From assembly GCA_025174535.1 (NCBI GenBank), contig JALBUN010000010.1, positions 248,001 through 312,000 on the forward strand: a DNA stretch of 64,000 nucleotides, written 5' to 3'. The notes under the pieces were generated by a model. It was not told the DNA's origin, did not search any database, and saw nothing but the letters and a program-made list of their open reading frames with translations. Shown piece by piece: positions 21,905 through 34,300 of this stretch (its first letter is position 1; every line of letters starts with the position of its first letter). A program made the position numbers and the translations under genes. This stretch comes from Cantharellus purpuraceus (Eukaryota > Basidiomycota > Agaricomycetes > Cantharellales > Hydnaceae).

Positions 21905-24499
21905 TAGACATGCTTGGGTGGGCTCACATACAGATTGATCTTCAAAATGTCAGGCATAGGTGGCAAGTGTTGCATCCAGGAAAGAACTTCAAAGGTCTGT
22001 GAGGGGTATATGGATGTGTTCTTATAGATTTGAGGGATAATAATGCAACATGTTGACTGCATATATGTATCTAAATGTGGCCAATGCTTATCTGATTACA
22101 CTGTTTTCTCAATCTCATTTGGAAACCAAAGGGGTCTGGATATATTATTATTGGTAACTAGCTGTATACATCTGAAGGTAGTACTATATCATTGCAGTCT
22201 AAAATCTGCCAATGCTCACATGTAAGAGAACTGCATTGATATCTGAAGTGAACATATGTTTATGTCTGTACATGGCCATATATATGTGAGGCTCAAGCTC
22301 TAAGGATATTTGTGGTAAGGGTTCTTAGACCCAAGTATTTCTTACTACCAAAGCTTTAGCCCCGGTTTTGTATATTTCTTTCCATATATGGCAATTTTTT
22401 TCAGCAGTTTGCAAAATATGAATAGCTCTCAAGATTGCATGCCTCAATGACCAATCAATGGCCAATGTATGGGAACCACCTTTTCCCTATCAAATTCCAA
22501 TTATGCAGCACCAATGTGCTATTCTTTGCTTTTCCATTCCTAAATATCAGCATATATTTGGTGCTTGTACCTGGAATGGACTTATTCAAATATTCTCTAA
22601 TTTTTCATATTTTTTCAGGAATATTCCATGCAGAACTCGGCCCAGAATCATTTATTTCTGCTGTGCTACAGTTGTGGACCCACAGGTGCCCACAAACCTT
22701 CGCACAGCCAGCTCTCCCCCTTTGGACCAGGCATTCGGCCTGAATTCAAGCTCAGATGTCTCTGATCAATAAATATTCTCTAACTTGACAACCACAGCCT
22801 CTCAGGGCACTATTTTCCATGCAGATCATCACCTGAGATGTGGCTATCCATGGCTGTCCAAACCAGTGCAGAAAACAGGGTGGACACCTTTCTTTTTGCC
22901 TGATCAGTGCCTACTTCAGGGATCAGATCAGGTGATTGCCTTGGAATATTCTACCCCTTTCCAGAACCATTATTCAGCTCCTGATCAGTGTTAGTGCTGT
23001 GATCAGAACCTGTGATTGGCTTGGAATATTCTACCCCTTTCTCCCACCTTCCACAACCTTCCAGTAGTTTCCATCTATTAATAGGTAGAATATTCCAGAA
23101 GCATTACTCAGCTCCTGTAAATACAATATATAAGGAGGTCATTCTGCCTCTAAAATAGTAACATATTCTACCACTTCTACCCATCTTCTGCACACCAGTG
23201 TGACTAGAGTGACATACAGTGTCATCCTCTATCTCAGTGACTGTTGATTACCAGTTCAAGGATCTTTTACAGTTGTGTAACTGTACTTGATTGCACTCAA
23301 AGTAGTGATATTCCTGCTTTGGGCATGAGTGTAGTATCTGCCTCACGTGACTACAAATCTACAGGGTGAGATTGTCTGTCAATAGTCCTGCCATTAGTGC
23401 TCTTGTTTAAGTTACTAGTGTGTACTGCCTTTGCAGAGCATTAGAATCTTGAACTTGTGTGAAGCAGTTGCTAGACTACTTCACACATCGCTGTTACCCG
23501 CTTCTGAGTGCCACTGGTTGGACGGTTGGATTCATTCACCTACTTCCTTTAGCCTCTAAGTGCATTCCCCTCTTTTTGGAATATCTGGACCCCTAAGCGT
23601 CTGTGAACTCTAGACTCTGGAAGTCTTATTCATTTCTTGCTGCTAAGAAATGTATTACTTTTCTGCGTATAGTCTGCATTGACCAATACAAAGGATTGTA
23701 ACCAAAGTACAAATGTTAAATTGTTTCTGGAGTTGTGCTGCAGCAGGGTTTGATATTCTTCTCAGCTGTTCATTCACGGAATTGTGGTGATTTAGAGTTT
23801 GCCCTAACACCATAATTTTGCAGGTTCCAAAACAGCCAATCGAGGTATATAGTTGCCCACCAGCAACCCCATGAGTACCAGCCTGTGCAGACTTCACTCT
23901 ACACAACTCAAATGGGGAGCCCATCCCATTAAACAATATGTGCTCAAAACCTTTAGAGAAGGGCTAGAAGAACATCTGTTTTCTGAGGTCACTGCCACCA
24001 GCATGAGCTCAACCAATAATAATCCCCACAGCCTTTCTTCTTCATCCTCTGTTCCCTGTTTCATACCTACTGAAGTCATGTGCTGTCATAACCTGATCCT
24101 ATCATTCAAAACAAGGACAATGACAGCTAGGGCACACTCCAATGATTGGATTAAGGAGATCAACATAACCATCCCCCAGCACACATGTGCAGTCATAGCA
24201 CACAATGTCCCTGCCACTATATTGGAGTTGAGGAGACCCACAAATTGATCACAACCATTGAAGCAGAACAGCAGCCTTCAACTATGAAATAGCAAACTGG
24301 TAATTTGAACTCATTGCCACCCAACAGTACTGCAGATGAATTGCATCAGGGATAACATCAACACTGCAAGTGCCGATGCGTCCTACTTCAACAATGGATA
24401 CTCTGATGCTCTGATGCCTCCTGTAGACATTTAAAGATTGGGTGGCTCCCGATTGACCTTTGCAGTTGATCTAACCTCACGTCAAATGGACCACAGTGA

Positions 24500-25593
24500 A
24501 TATCAAATTCTCCTACCAGAGGGACACAGCGATACACATGCGGCTGTATGGGTTATTTAGTGTTGACCACCTCACATTATCTGACATTAAATGGCTTATT
24601 CTGCTGCCCTGGAAAATGTGATAACCATACATTACAAAATGTTTGTTGAAGCTTTGGTAACCGCCGCGGCAGTCGGCCATCACCCCTTCATGTGCGGATG
24701 CAGATCAGGTCCTGATTGTAGGCCTACTTGTGGCGAACCTGACGTCTTCGTGATCTGGTGGCTTGGGGTCACCAAACCCCAAGAACCTACTATATACACC
24801 ACTGTCCTATTCGAACCACGTATACTTACCGTCAAAACGCGGTGATTCTATCTCAAAGTCCTTACATGCAGGTTTTAAAAACATTTTCCATGGCAAGCAG
24901 TGACCAGTGATGTACTAGTAAAAGTGTATCTTCATAATGACTTGTGACACAAAATATACTTCTACTCGCATCAGTCTCGCAAGGTATGTGTGGAGATTGA
25001 TCTGGATTCTGTCATTCGTGTCGAGGACATGCTCTCACATGCACTTCTCTGCTGTCACGTTGCCAGGATCGCTCTCGCTGGCATAATCTATTGCGTGCTC
25101 AGATCCATCACGCGTAATGGGCGTCCGGCGAGTCGTATCCCGAACTCCAGACGGAGCAAAAAAAACAAAGTTTTGACGGAGCAACGAACCCTAGCGCCAA
25201 CACGAAAGGTCTCTGGATAAAGGGATCCGGGTTCAGCTTTATATGAAAGGCATCAGCAGTCGGCATCCTTGGCATCGTTAGCTGCGGTACGTACGGTATG
25301 GTTTTGGCGCCTTTCGATGCCAGCACACCAGAGAGGGCACAATGATGGACTGTGGCGCTGTGGTGCGCCCCCATACGTGGTGATATTGTCTACCTCACAA
25401 AAATCATATGACCGTGTGACTCAAGCACCGTGGCGCCTTGCACCCTATAGCGCGCCACTGAGCAAACCGAAAATCCGGGGTATAATTGATAGGAAGAACG
25501 GCTTCGCTCCACTGTGCTCCTGAGATTCCTTCGCTCAAGGGCAACAATTGTATATTCTGTGTCAGCACGCGCTTAGTTCTCATCTACCCCACC
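24500..25593. other. Transition from repeat island to genes
   Basis: CpG content recovers from about 24.65 kb. No gene is supported. The stretch just before 25594 should hold the promoter of the first GFA gene. Confidence 0.4.
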
Positions 25594-26077
25594 ATGTCTT
25601 TGAAGTTACCCGCCGACAACCCCATTCCACCACGCACGGCAGACACACCCACCAAGCTGTACAAGGGCGGCTGTCACTGCGGCAAATTTGAGTACGAGTG
25701 CCGCCATCCCATACTGGAGGACGGGTTTGAAGTCAACAGCTGTAATTGCAGTCTATGCGTGCAGCGGGGCAGTCTTGCCATGTACGTGTGTCCACCACCG
25801 CACCCTCCGAGTCGTTTTGATGCGATCTCCCTGTTATCTTATCTATAGATATATCCTTGACCCTAACGATTTCAAGTTGACCAAGGGCACGGAGAGCGAG
25901 CTCACGCAGTACAGGTTCCATAAAGAGGTTATTTCGCACATGTTCTGCCCGCAGTGCGGATCGACATTCCTCTCAAGGCTGGAGCCCTTCAAGTTGACCA
26001 TCGTCAACGCGCGCAGCATATCCGGTATTGACGTGGACAAACTGACGTTGAAAAAGGTTGATGGTCGATCATGGTGA
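25594..26077 (+). CDS. GFA/CENP-V-domain protein, copy 1
   Basis: Member of the GFA-like family (glutathione-dependent formaldehyde-activating enzyme fold), a small zinc protein; most fungal members have no tested substrate. Two exons, 25594-25781 and 25849-26077, give 138 aa. Zinc-ligand cysteines are visible in order: CHC (Cys27, Cys29), CNCSLC (Cys50, Cys52, Cys55) and CPQC (Cys96, Cys99). The last codons are followed by TGAGT. That could instead be a splice donor (gtgagt) leading to a further short exon, so the C-terminus is slightly uncertain. A close paralogue lies at 27141, and a third fragment at 26341. Confidence 0.87.
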
Positions 26078-26337
26078 GTGGAGGGGTTTGGGGGGTTATG
26101 AGGCGTGCGACGGGAGAATACTCGTAGAGTGTACGAAACACGACGCGACGCTTGATGTCGTCTGTTCGTTTACCTTCCTCGACAGCCATTTTGAGGTTCT
26201 GTATAGTGATGTAAACGGGGCATTGTTGTCTGCAGGAAGGGGACTGCCACTGAGGATTGATTGATTGATTGTTGACAGCGTGGCCAGCAGCAACGTTCGT
26301 GTCCAATGCCTAGCCGTGCGCCCGGCATGCTTTGATA

Positions 26338-26414
26338 ACAAGGGTGGCTGTCATTGCGGCAAGTTTGAGAACGAGTGCCGCCATCCCCTACTAGAGGACG
26401 GGTTTGATATCAGG
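26338..26414 (+). pseudogene. GFA-domain gene fragment
   Basis: A short stretch matches the zinc-site exon of the two flanking GFA genes (GGCHCGKFENECRHP then LLEDGFDI). It has no matching start exon, no CNCSLC motif and no second exon. It is a truncated third copy in the same array. Confidence 0.75.
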
Positions 26415-26521
26415 TATACAAACTCACTTGAAGAAGGCCGATATCATGGGGGGTGCGGCTCAAAGCATGGAATGGGTGTCTTCAGAATGTGTGCCGCGTT
26501 ACTTGCTACTTCTGAGCGCCC

Positions 26522-26930
26522 TGAGGCATCCCTGCAGTCTTGAACGTAGAATGCACTATAGGTCTAAGCAACATTTACCACTATGGAAAATAGACCTACG
26601 AGAGTGAACTTGCCGAATCTGGCCCTGCGCACATGACGTGAAGCATCACCTTTTGGTTAGTACGCTGCGAACGCAGATCTATATTCCCGAAAAGGGAGCT
26701 ATTAAGCCTCCCAACGACCAACATACTCTTGTTGAGAATAAGGACCGACACAGCCTCGCTAGTTTTTTAAGCTTACGTTTTGCTTAGTAGTACATATAGC
26801 GGTTTCTCTCCTACTGCGTCTCCCCAGAACCCCAACAACTCTTGCTTGATATCTCTAATATTCAGGCTTCAGATTGAGTGTCACGGCGAGGTTGTGGTTT
26901 CTGAAACACATCTTATACATAAGCAATATC
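26522..26930 (-). pseudogene. Broken copy of part of the 2H phosphoesterase gene
   Basis: From gcatccctgcag at 26524 the sequence tracks 7825-8075 of the ASCC1-like gene through intron and exon alike (ggtctaagca, cgagagtg, cacatgac, tttttggtt-like, then ccaacatg/ttcttg). A weaker match to 8130-8150 follows near 26900 (ttctgaaacac). Intron sequence is retained, so this is a DNA-level duplicate, not a retrocopy. Deletions and substitutions destroy the frame. It sits between two GFA genes, about 18.6 kb from its source. Confidence 0.7.
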
Positions 26931-27140
26931 AGTGCTTCAATTCGGCAACCATACGATCAATCGTGTGACCGCGCACCGCCGTGCCTCGTATGCTGTAGCC
27001 GCCGACTTGTCAAATGAAGCCCATGTGATCAACAAGCCAGGGCGTTTGGGTTCCATTCGCGCTGTGCTTGTGCTTCTGTGATGACTGGTATATAACCGTC
27101 GCGCCCAGGCGCGCAAACCCTCTCCTTTCCGCCACTACCA

Positions 27141-27636
27141 ATGTCTTTCAAGCTACCCTCCAGCAGCCCCATCCCGCAACGCACGGCGGACACGCCCACC
27201 AAGCTGTACAAGGGCGGCTGTCACTGCGGCAAATTCGAGTACGAGTGCCGCCATCCCATACTGGAGGATGGGTTTGAGGTCATCAGCTGCAATTGCAGTC
27301 TCTGTGTGCAGCGGGGCAGTCTCCTCATGTGCGTGTATATCACCCAGTCTCACATGTCGCACCCGTGTGATTTTTAATGCGTCCATTTGGCTCGTGTCAT
27401 CCGGCCATGATAGATACATCTTTGACCTTCAAGATTTCACGTTGACCAAAGGCTTGGAGAGCGAGCTTACGCAATACAGATTCAATAGAAAGATTGCCGC
27501 ACATTTTTTCTGTCCTGAGTGCGGATGCGCATTTATCTCGCGGATGGGGCCCATCACTGCCGTCAACGCGCGCAGCATATCCGGTATCGACGTGGACAAA
27601 CTAACGTTGAAGAAGGCTGACGGCCGATCATTGTGA
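27141..27636 (+). CDS. GFA/CENP-V-domain protein, copy 2
   Basis: Paralogue of the gene at 25594. Exons 27141-27328 and 27414-27636 give 136 aa. Exon 1 has exactly the same length (188 bases) and the intron sits at the same codon. The zinc motifs CHCG, CNCSLC and CPEC are all kept. The second exon is two codons shorter (GPIT in place of EPFKLTI). As in copy 1, a gtgagt follows at the stop and could be a splice donor. Convergent with the secreted duplicated-module gene. Confidence 0.87.
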
Positions 27637-27766
27637 GTAAAGGACTAGGGAGTGCTGAGGCGTGGAACGGAGGAATCTAGAGTGACTGGCGCTGGCATTT
27701 GTGTGTTACATACATACTCGCAGTGTACGAAATGCGACATGACGGCTCCGTTTCCCGTCTGTTCGT

Positions 27767-28838
27767 TTACTTTCCTCCGCCATTGTCGATAGCCTTTTGT
27801 TGCGCAGTCAACGTTGTTGACACGATGGGACACCCTTTTCCAGGGCCATTCAAGTTCTGAAGCGTGACGGCAGCGGTGTTGAAACGGGCGTCCACGGATG
27901 CTTTGCTGTTGTCCGTGGGGAAGGATACTTGGATGGAGGGGTTGTGCACGGCATGGCCAGCTGCGACGTTGGCGTTCAAAGCCTGGGGGAGATGCAAGGG
28001 GCGAGTTAGGAAGCTGCTAGGGGCTTAGGAAGTAGGACGTACGGCCAGGAAGGTTTGCCTGTCCGGCGGGCATGAGCAGGGGATCTTGATAGGCTTGCCA
28101 TCAGGTCCATTCACAGCACCGTCACAATCGCCCGTGCCTAATCCTGTGTGAGAGATGCACGGATGGGAGATGTGTTTGACTCGACGTACCTGTGGGGTTC
28201 TTGCCCGCTACGAAACCCAGGTCAGGGACAAGGCTGGCGTTGACGCCGCCTGCACCGCCCGCCGCTGGAGCTGCAGAGGGTCGTGGGGGTGCCGCCGGAG
28301 CCGCAGAGGGTCGTGGAGGTGCCTGTGGAGATACAGGTGCAGGGGGCGCGCCGCCGTTGTCGATAGCCTTTTGCTGCGCAGTCAGCGTTGTCGACACGAT
28401 GGGACATCCTTTCCCGGGGCCCTCCAAGTTCTGAAGCGTGACGGCAGCGGTGTTGAAACGGGCGTCCACGGATGCCTTGCTGTTGTCCGTGGGGAAGGAT
28501 ACTTTGACGGTGGGGTTGTGCACGGCATGGCCAGCTGCGACGTTGGCGTTCAACGCCTGGGGGGGTGCACGAGGCGAGTTAGGAGGCTGCTGGAGGGCTT
28601 AGGAAGTAGGACGTACGGCCAGAAAGGTTTGCCTATCCGGCGGGCAGGCACACGGGACTTTGATGGGCTTGCCATCGGGACCGTTGACGGCGCCGTCGCA
28701 GTCTCCCGTGCCAGTGGGGTTCTTGCCCGCGGTGAAGCCCAGGTCGGGGACAAGAGACGGGTCGACGTTTCGACGTACGGGAACGGACGATACAGAGACG
28801 ACGAGAACGGCAGAAAAGAGTGTAGTACTGAACCTCAT
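27767..28838 (-). CDS. Secreted protein with a tandemly duplicated module
   Basis: No family recognised. Four exons read leftward: 28838-28617, 28556-28190, 28137-28043, 27982-27767, giving 299 aa. A signal peptide is clear (MRFSTTLFSAVLVVSVSSVP). Two copies of a module follow, about residues 29-143 and 180-299, joined by a Pro/Ala-rich linker (APPAPVSPQAPP, PRPSAAPA repeated). Each module has LVPDLGF.AGKNPT, GTGDCDGAVNGPDGKPIK, CPPDRQTFLA, then ALNANVAAGHAVHNP, SFPTDNSKASVDARFNTAA and GKGCPIVSTTLTAQQKA. The intron after TFLA is shared, but module 2 has an extra intron after NPT that module 1 lacks. Probably extracellular. Confidence 0.85.
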
Positions 28839-29792
28839 TCTTGAAATTAAAAAAAATTAAAAATAAAGGAGACAGCCTGCGTCTTGTGGGCGAAAGGAAT
28901 GAAGTCGTATTTGCGTGCACGTCAAGTGTACGATCTAGCGTATTAGCACGGCCTGCGCTAGAGGCTTTTATACGTACTCTGCAATCAGATGGGGTAGTAC
29001 ACTCGTTGCTATTAGTAAAGTTAGACGCACTCAGGGTAGCAAGGATTGCCTATTATATATAACGCTCAATCCCAACAAACTGCCTGGACAACAAACAGGA
29101 TGGCATCAGAGGCACCTCAACTGGAACTCTGGCCATCACTCATGAAACCCCTTCAAGCCAGGTTGCCACCAGTAAACACGGTCCGAGTCTCAGAGGGGTA
29201 GCCTGGTCCAAGTTGAAGACGGCCTTGGTGAGATTTGGTTTCGAGCCAAGTATAGTCTAACAACATCAATGGTAGCTTGCTATTTTTATTTTTTTCGCAT
29301 TCGACGCCAGGCACTCTAGCGGTAGACTTGCAGCGGCTGCGTCTATTCCAACTAAATTTACGAGTGCAACCTATTCCTCCACCTGTACACAGATCCCTGC
29401 CTGCACATCACTTTTTTTCATGAGTCGGCCGTACATGGACAATCGTCCCTACAAGAAGAACGGCATGGTCTTGCGCACCATCTCATCATACGGTACCTAT
29501 CTGGAGATGTGCACCAGTGCACGTTCAAAGCTTTTGTGGCCTGCAGCGTTATTTCTCACTGCGAAAGGGTCTACGCATTTCATAGAGTATGATTTTTTGC
29601 TCCTGGAATGACCCTGAAATCAAACCAGTGACTACCTATATATTAACCGCCATGCACGGCCGACCGCGGCGCGGCATCGTCTACCCTCTTTGTCAGCCCA
29701 AATGCGCACGCCGTGAGTATTTCCAAACCCGGGAGTTATTGAACACACGCATTCCACGGACTCCCAAGGCTCCATCAACATCGCTCCAATAT
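28839..29792. other. Divergent intergenic region
   Basis: Separates the leftward secreted-protein gene from the rightward oxidoreductase and should hold both promoters. No gene supported. An alternative upstream ATG for the oxidoreductase lies at 29652. Confidence 0.45.
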
Positions 29793-31243
29793 ATGTCCCA
29801 AATGCGTGCAGTGTTGGTCAAAGGAGGTGCAGGCGGCGTGGAGGACCTCTTCATCGGCGACGCACCCAGGCCTGCACCCGCTGCTGGTCAAGTCCTAGTC
29901 AAGGTCTGTTCGACACCGCATTCTACCAGGGGCTATGCGCTATCCAAGTACTGAGAAAAAGATCTTTGGAAAGGTCAAAGCCTTTGGACTGAATCGCATG
30001 GACATTTCCCAGCGTGAGGGCAGATACCCGCCACCTGCTGGTGCAAGCGAGATTCTCGGCGTCGAGTTCTCGGGCACGATTGCAGAGCTGGGACAGGGCG
30101 TTGCACAGTGGACGCTGCAGGACGAAGTCTTGGGTCTCGTTCCCGGGGTGAGTTGCATGTACGCTTACGCTTGTTGACGGCGTGTCAATGCCTCCATTGT
30201 TTTATTGATTTACTTTTTTTTTTGTGGGAATGGTGTCTAGGGAGCATATGCCGAATATGTGATCGCCGCCGAAACGCACATATGGCGAAAGCCAAGCCAT
30301 CTATCATGGGTAGACGCCGCCGCTATACCAGAGAATTGGCTCACAGGTGCGGGCATCATCGCTCCGTCAACCCAAAGTTGACGAGTAACACTTTTTTATG
30401 TTGCCGTTTTAGCCTTCCAAGCCCTCACCATCGCCGACATCAAGGCCGGAGACAATGTGTTGATTCACACCGGGGCAAGCGGGGTCGGCTTGGCTGCAAA
30501 CCAGCTAGCGCGCATCTGGGGAGCGTGAGTACCACCACCACCTCCTCTCCTCCATCTCACCCCGTCTCCTCATTTCCTTGCTTTTTTTTCCCCCCACAGA
30601 ACAAACGTCATCACCACCGCCTCGACACCCACCAAACTCGCCTGGCTCCTCCAGCTCCCAAACGGACCCACCCACGCCGTCAACTACAAGACGCAAGACT
30701 TTGCCGCAGAAGCGAAGAAGATCACCAACGGCAAGGGCGTCGACGTCATCGTCGACTTCCCGGGGCAGAGCCATTTCGTGCAAAACATTGACGCGCTGGC
30801 AGTGGATGGTCGAATGACCATGTTGGCGCTCTTAAGCGGTCCGTGGTCATCTAATCCGTACAGAATCTGTTAGATTAACGAAAATCTCTCCTGGTATTCC
30901 TGACACCGTAGGCGCACAAGTGTCCAATCTGAACCTGGCCCCAATCCTCTACAAGCGGCTGCGCATCCAGGGAAGTACATTGCGCTCCCGATCTGTAGAG
31001 TACCAGGCGGACTTGATCAAGCGGTTCCAACTCAGTGTTGGCGACAAGCTAACACAGGAAAACGGCGAGGGCCCGCTGAGAACCTATATCCACCAGGTAA
31101 GTTTTCATCCAGATACATGGCAGTGGCTCCAACTACAGACATTGGCGTTGCCGCAGGTCTATCCCATGGACAAAATCCAGGACGCTCATAGGGACATGGA
31201 ATCAAATTCTACGGCCGGTAAACTTATCGTCACTGTGCCGTGA
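29793..31243 (+). CDS. Quinone oxidoreductase, MDR family (PIG3/zeta-crystallin-like)
   Basis: Zinc-independent NADPH-dependent quinone or enone reductase of the medium-chain dehydrogenase/reductase family. Seven exons: 29793-29903, 29974-30147, 30241-30346, 30413-30524, 30600-30838, 30912-31096, 31157-31243, giving 337 aa, normal for the family. Seen in order: MRAVLVKGGAGGVEDL at the N-terminus, FGLNRMDISQREGRYPPP, the nucleotide-binding loop HTGASGVGLAA (about 149-159), and YKRLRIQGSTLRSRS, typical of the PIG3 branch. The start at MSQMRAVLV fits the family. An in-frame ATG at 29652 would add an Arg-rich extension that could be a mitochondrial presequence. Tail-to-tail with GDH2 with about 90 bases between. 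Confidence 0.92.
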
Positions 31244-31331
31244 GGCTTCTTCCTTTACATGTTGTTGCATTAAATGTGTTTCATTAGTTTTGATAAAACA
31301 TGAACAAAAATAGAAAACAAGAAATAAGCAT

Positions 31332-34300
31332 TCAGGCAGCCAGATCGCGAACAAAATGGAAAAAGTCCACGCTCGAGGCTGCCACGCCATACCTGTAGAC
31401 CTGCAAAATGTAAGCCCATTCAGTATGAAACTAATCATCGGCGAATGGTAGCACATACGTAGTGCGATGCGACCCAGCTGGAGAATAACGCTCGCTGGTA
31501 CTGTTCTGGCAAACGCTTCAGCAATTCATTGAGCCCCACCTTGTTTCGTAGTGTTTCAGGGATTGCGCGAGTCAAAACCCCCCGTCTACTCGGCACATCG
31601 TCAAACAAATCTGACTGCTCGAGTTCGTCTTGCAAGTCGGTGATGGTGCTCGACAGCTCGTCCGAGATGATCGTCCTAGGCTTGGTACCCTTGAGCCGTG
31701 CATGCTCCTTTTGTATGCATTGGAACTCCGCCGCTGCGTTCTCCGTGATCTTCTGCTGAATATCCTTGACGTAGCTATTGTAGAAAGCGGTCGGCTTGCC
31801 GTCCTGAAATGTCATCAAGTCGAAAAACTCCTTATCCTCTAAGCTCAGACCAGCCAAAACATCGAGAGATGAGCATGTGACACCACCCTGTCGGGAGATG
31901 TCCAGAGTCAATCTCATTCAATCCAGGATGATATCACATACCTTGTTAGCACTAGAGTCCTTGTACAAGACTACCTTTCGTTTCTCGAGGAACAAACGTG
32001 CCTGCTGTGTTAGGAAAAGATTGGCGCCTTCCACGATGTATTTGAAATGTGGTTTGCCATCATGGTCAACTAGAGCTCCGACGTTGGATATGTTGACTGC
32101 TTCGGGGCTGTGGAGGATCAAGCACGGGTAGGATTGAAGAAGCTCAACGGCATGTATAGTACTGTCAGGACTTACCGCCCACCACATGGAACGAATATAT
32201 CTGCTTTAAATCGCAGATGGGCAGAGTTGCGGAAATCAGTGCCGTCGGCAACCACTTCACCAGCTATACAGCCTTGAGTATCCAGCAGCCGAAACATAAG
32301 GCGGGCAGGACATACATGGAAGCTTGATGTCTTGATCCTCCACACGCACGAGGTAGCCGTCCTTATTCAGCTTGCTTCGATCAAACTGGCAGACGGGTAC
32401 GCGTAGCTTGGCCAATCGGACCAGCTCTTCACGGTTGATACCGAGTGGATCAGCGAGCACGCCACTGCCATCAATAATCGCAATGGTCTTGTCAGAGCTA
32501 AGCAGAATCTCATCTACACAAAAGTCAGTTTTTAAGGGTTTATCAACGCATATAATCCTCTCACTGGACCCTAGGTCGCCATCCGGCCCACCAGTCTGGA
32601 GTTTCGTCACATCCTTCTCGCGCAGGCCAAAATGTTTGTAGATGCCCAAGACATACTGTCGCACGGAGAGCGACGTCATGCCGTACACATCATGGGGAAC
32701 ACCCCCAAGTTTCGATGCACTCTTGCCTGTAGTGAAACTCTTCCACCAGGAGCTCGCGCCTCGCGCACGAGCATGCACTGAGGAAACAATCACTTCGACT
32801 GCAACAGACAAGCGCGTACGATATACTTACAAGCTGCCCAGTCCATCATGTCAGCCGTCCCTTCTACAGGCGCCAGCAGTACATTCAGTTCGACTCGCTG
32901 TTTGAAATTAAGGAAAGAAACTAACCATCTGGTCCAAAGAAGAGAAGTTCAGGTTTGGAATACAAGTCGATGATTGGGTTTTTGATTCCCGGAGTGGTTC
33001 CTGGTATTAACAAGTCGATGATTGCCTGATGATATCTTGGTCAGTGGGAAGCGGCACCTTGAACAGTCGCACTCACATCCACGTATTTTTCGAAACACAA
33101 CCTGGGGCTGGCACCGAGGCTGGAGACAAGACTAAGGACAGTAGACAGTAGACGAAAGCAAGGGCATACGATGGTAAAATTGTGCCTTTGGAACCACCTG
33201 TATAGGGTTCTATAAATCAAAAATGACAACAAGACGTCAAAACGACCAACCCTCTGGGATGTCCTTATTTTTCAATGATTGTGTCGAAGCTAAAGCATAG
33301 TTCTCGTCGAACCTGACCCCACCATCAGGACTTGATGTGGCCACGTGGCGGTGAGAGCACTCACAACATACGCTGGTTAATCGAGTAAGTCCTGGCATTC
33401 ATCATATGAGCATCTCTTGTCGCCTATTCAAGAGAAATGTCTCACTCTTTGCCCTTGGAGAGGATAATACGAATTCCACCTCGTGCAACATCCTTGAAGC
33501 GAATATGGAATCCGCGGAATTCCGATCCTTCACAATTCAATGATCACATCAGCACTGTATCCGACGCTGATACCGCACCGGATCACACACCAATGACAAA
33601 GAAAACCCCGAAAGGCTTCTTCGGATATTCCACATCGGGTAAGAAGTCCGGCGCCAACCGGAACGACAGTGCGACCTTGGTCGGCTGGTAGAAATTGGTC
33701 TTCAAAACGTGCCTGTTGTGGACCAGCCGTGAGTAATATGCATACAATGAGTACGCGGTCACGGTGTAAAGTTGCTTGGTAGACTAACTTATTGAAAATT
33801 AAGAAGCTCTCCAAGACTTGCGAGTCGTGCTTATTGGGGACGGTACGTTTGATCTTGGCGTACAACTCTGCATCAGACAGAGGTTGCTCAGTACGCAACC
33901 GTTGGTATGATAGCGTAGGCCTAGGAGTAATACAAGTTACACGTAGCAGGTAGAGTGGAGTAACCGGATACACGCACATAAGTGTATTTGCTTCGTCCGC
34001 TGAGGGGTAATGTGTCATCGCGAAATTCACGTAGAGCATGCGAATCTAAATATACATGAGATTCAGCGCTTACGGTGCCACTTCGTACGTGCGAAACTCG
34101 CCAATTCTGGATGCGCTTGAATAACATCTGCAATACCCTCCCGGGTAAAGGTCTCCTCACGGAAGCGGCGCTTTATGTTATTGAGAACCTCGGCATGGTC
34201 CGGGTTGGTCTCGTCAAGAACGTTCTTGAGCCCAATGTAAGCCGGACCAAGACGATTGCAAAAGTGCTGAGCAAAGATCCAGCCACAATCTACGTATATG

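Larger units (their letters stand above)
9200..24500. mobile_element. Nested transposon island, CpG-depleted
   Basis: About 15 kb with no intact host gene. It is filled with repeats in both orientations, LTR pieces, inverted-repeat elements and short broken open frames. CG dinucleotides are rare: 22021-22380 contains a single CpG, whereas genic stretches such as 60601-60960 are rich in them. This fits long-term cytosine methylation and deamination of silenced repeats. Individual elements are listed separately. The remaining stretches (about 21.9-24.5 kb and parts of 9.2-9.9 kb) hold only unassigned repeat-like sequence. One is the minus-strand open frame at 9223-9492; another is a duplicated segment around 22928-23045. 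Confidence 0.8.
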
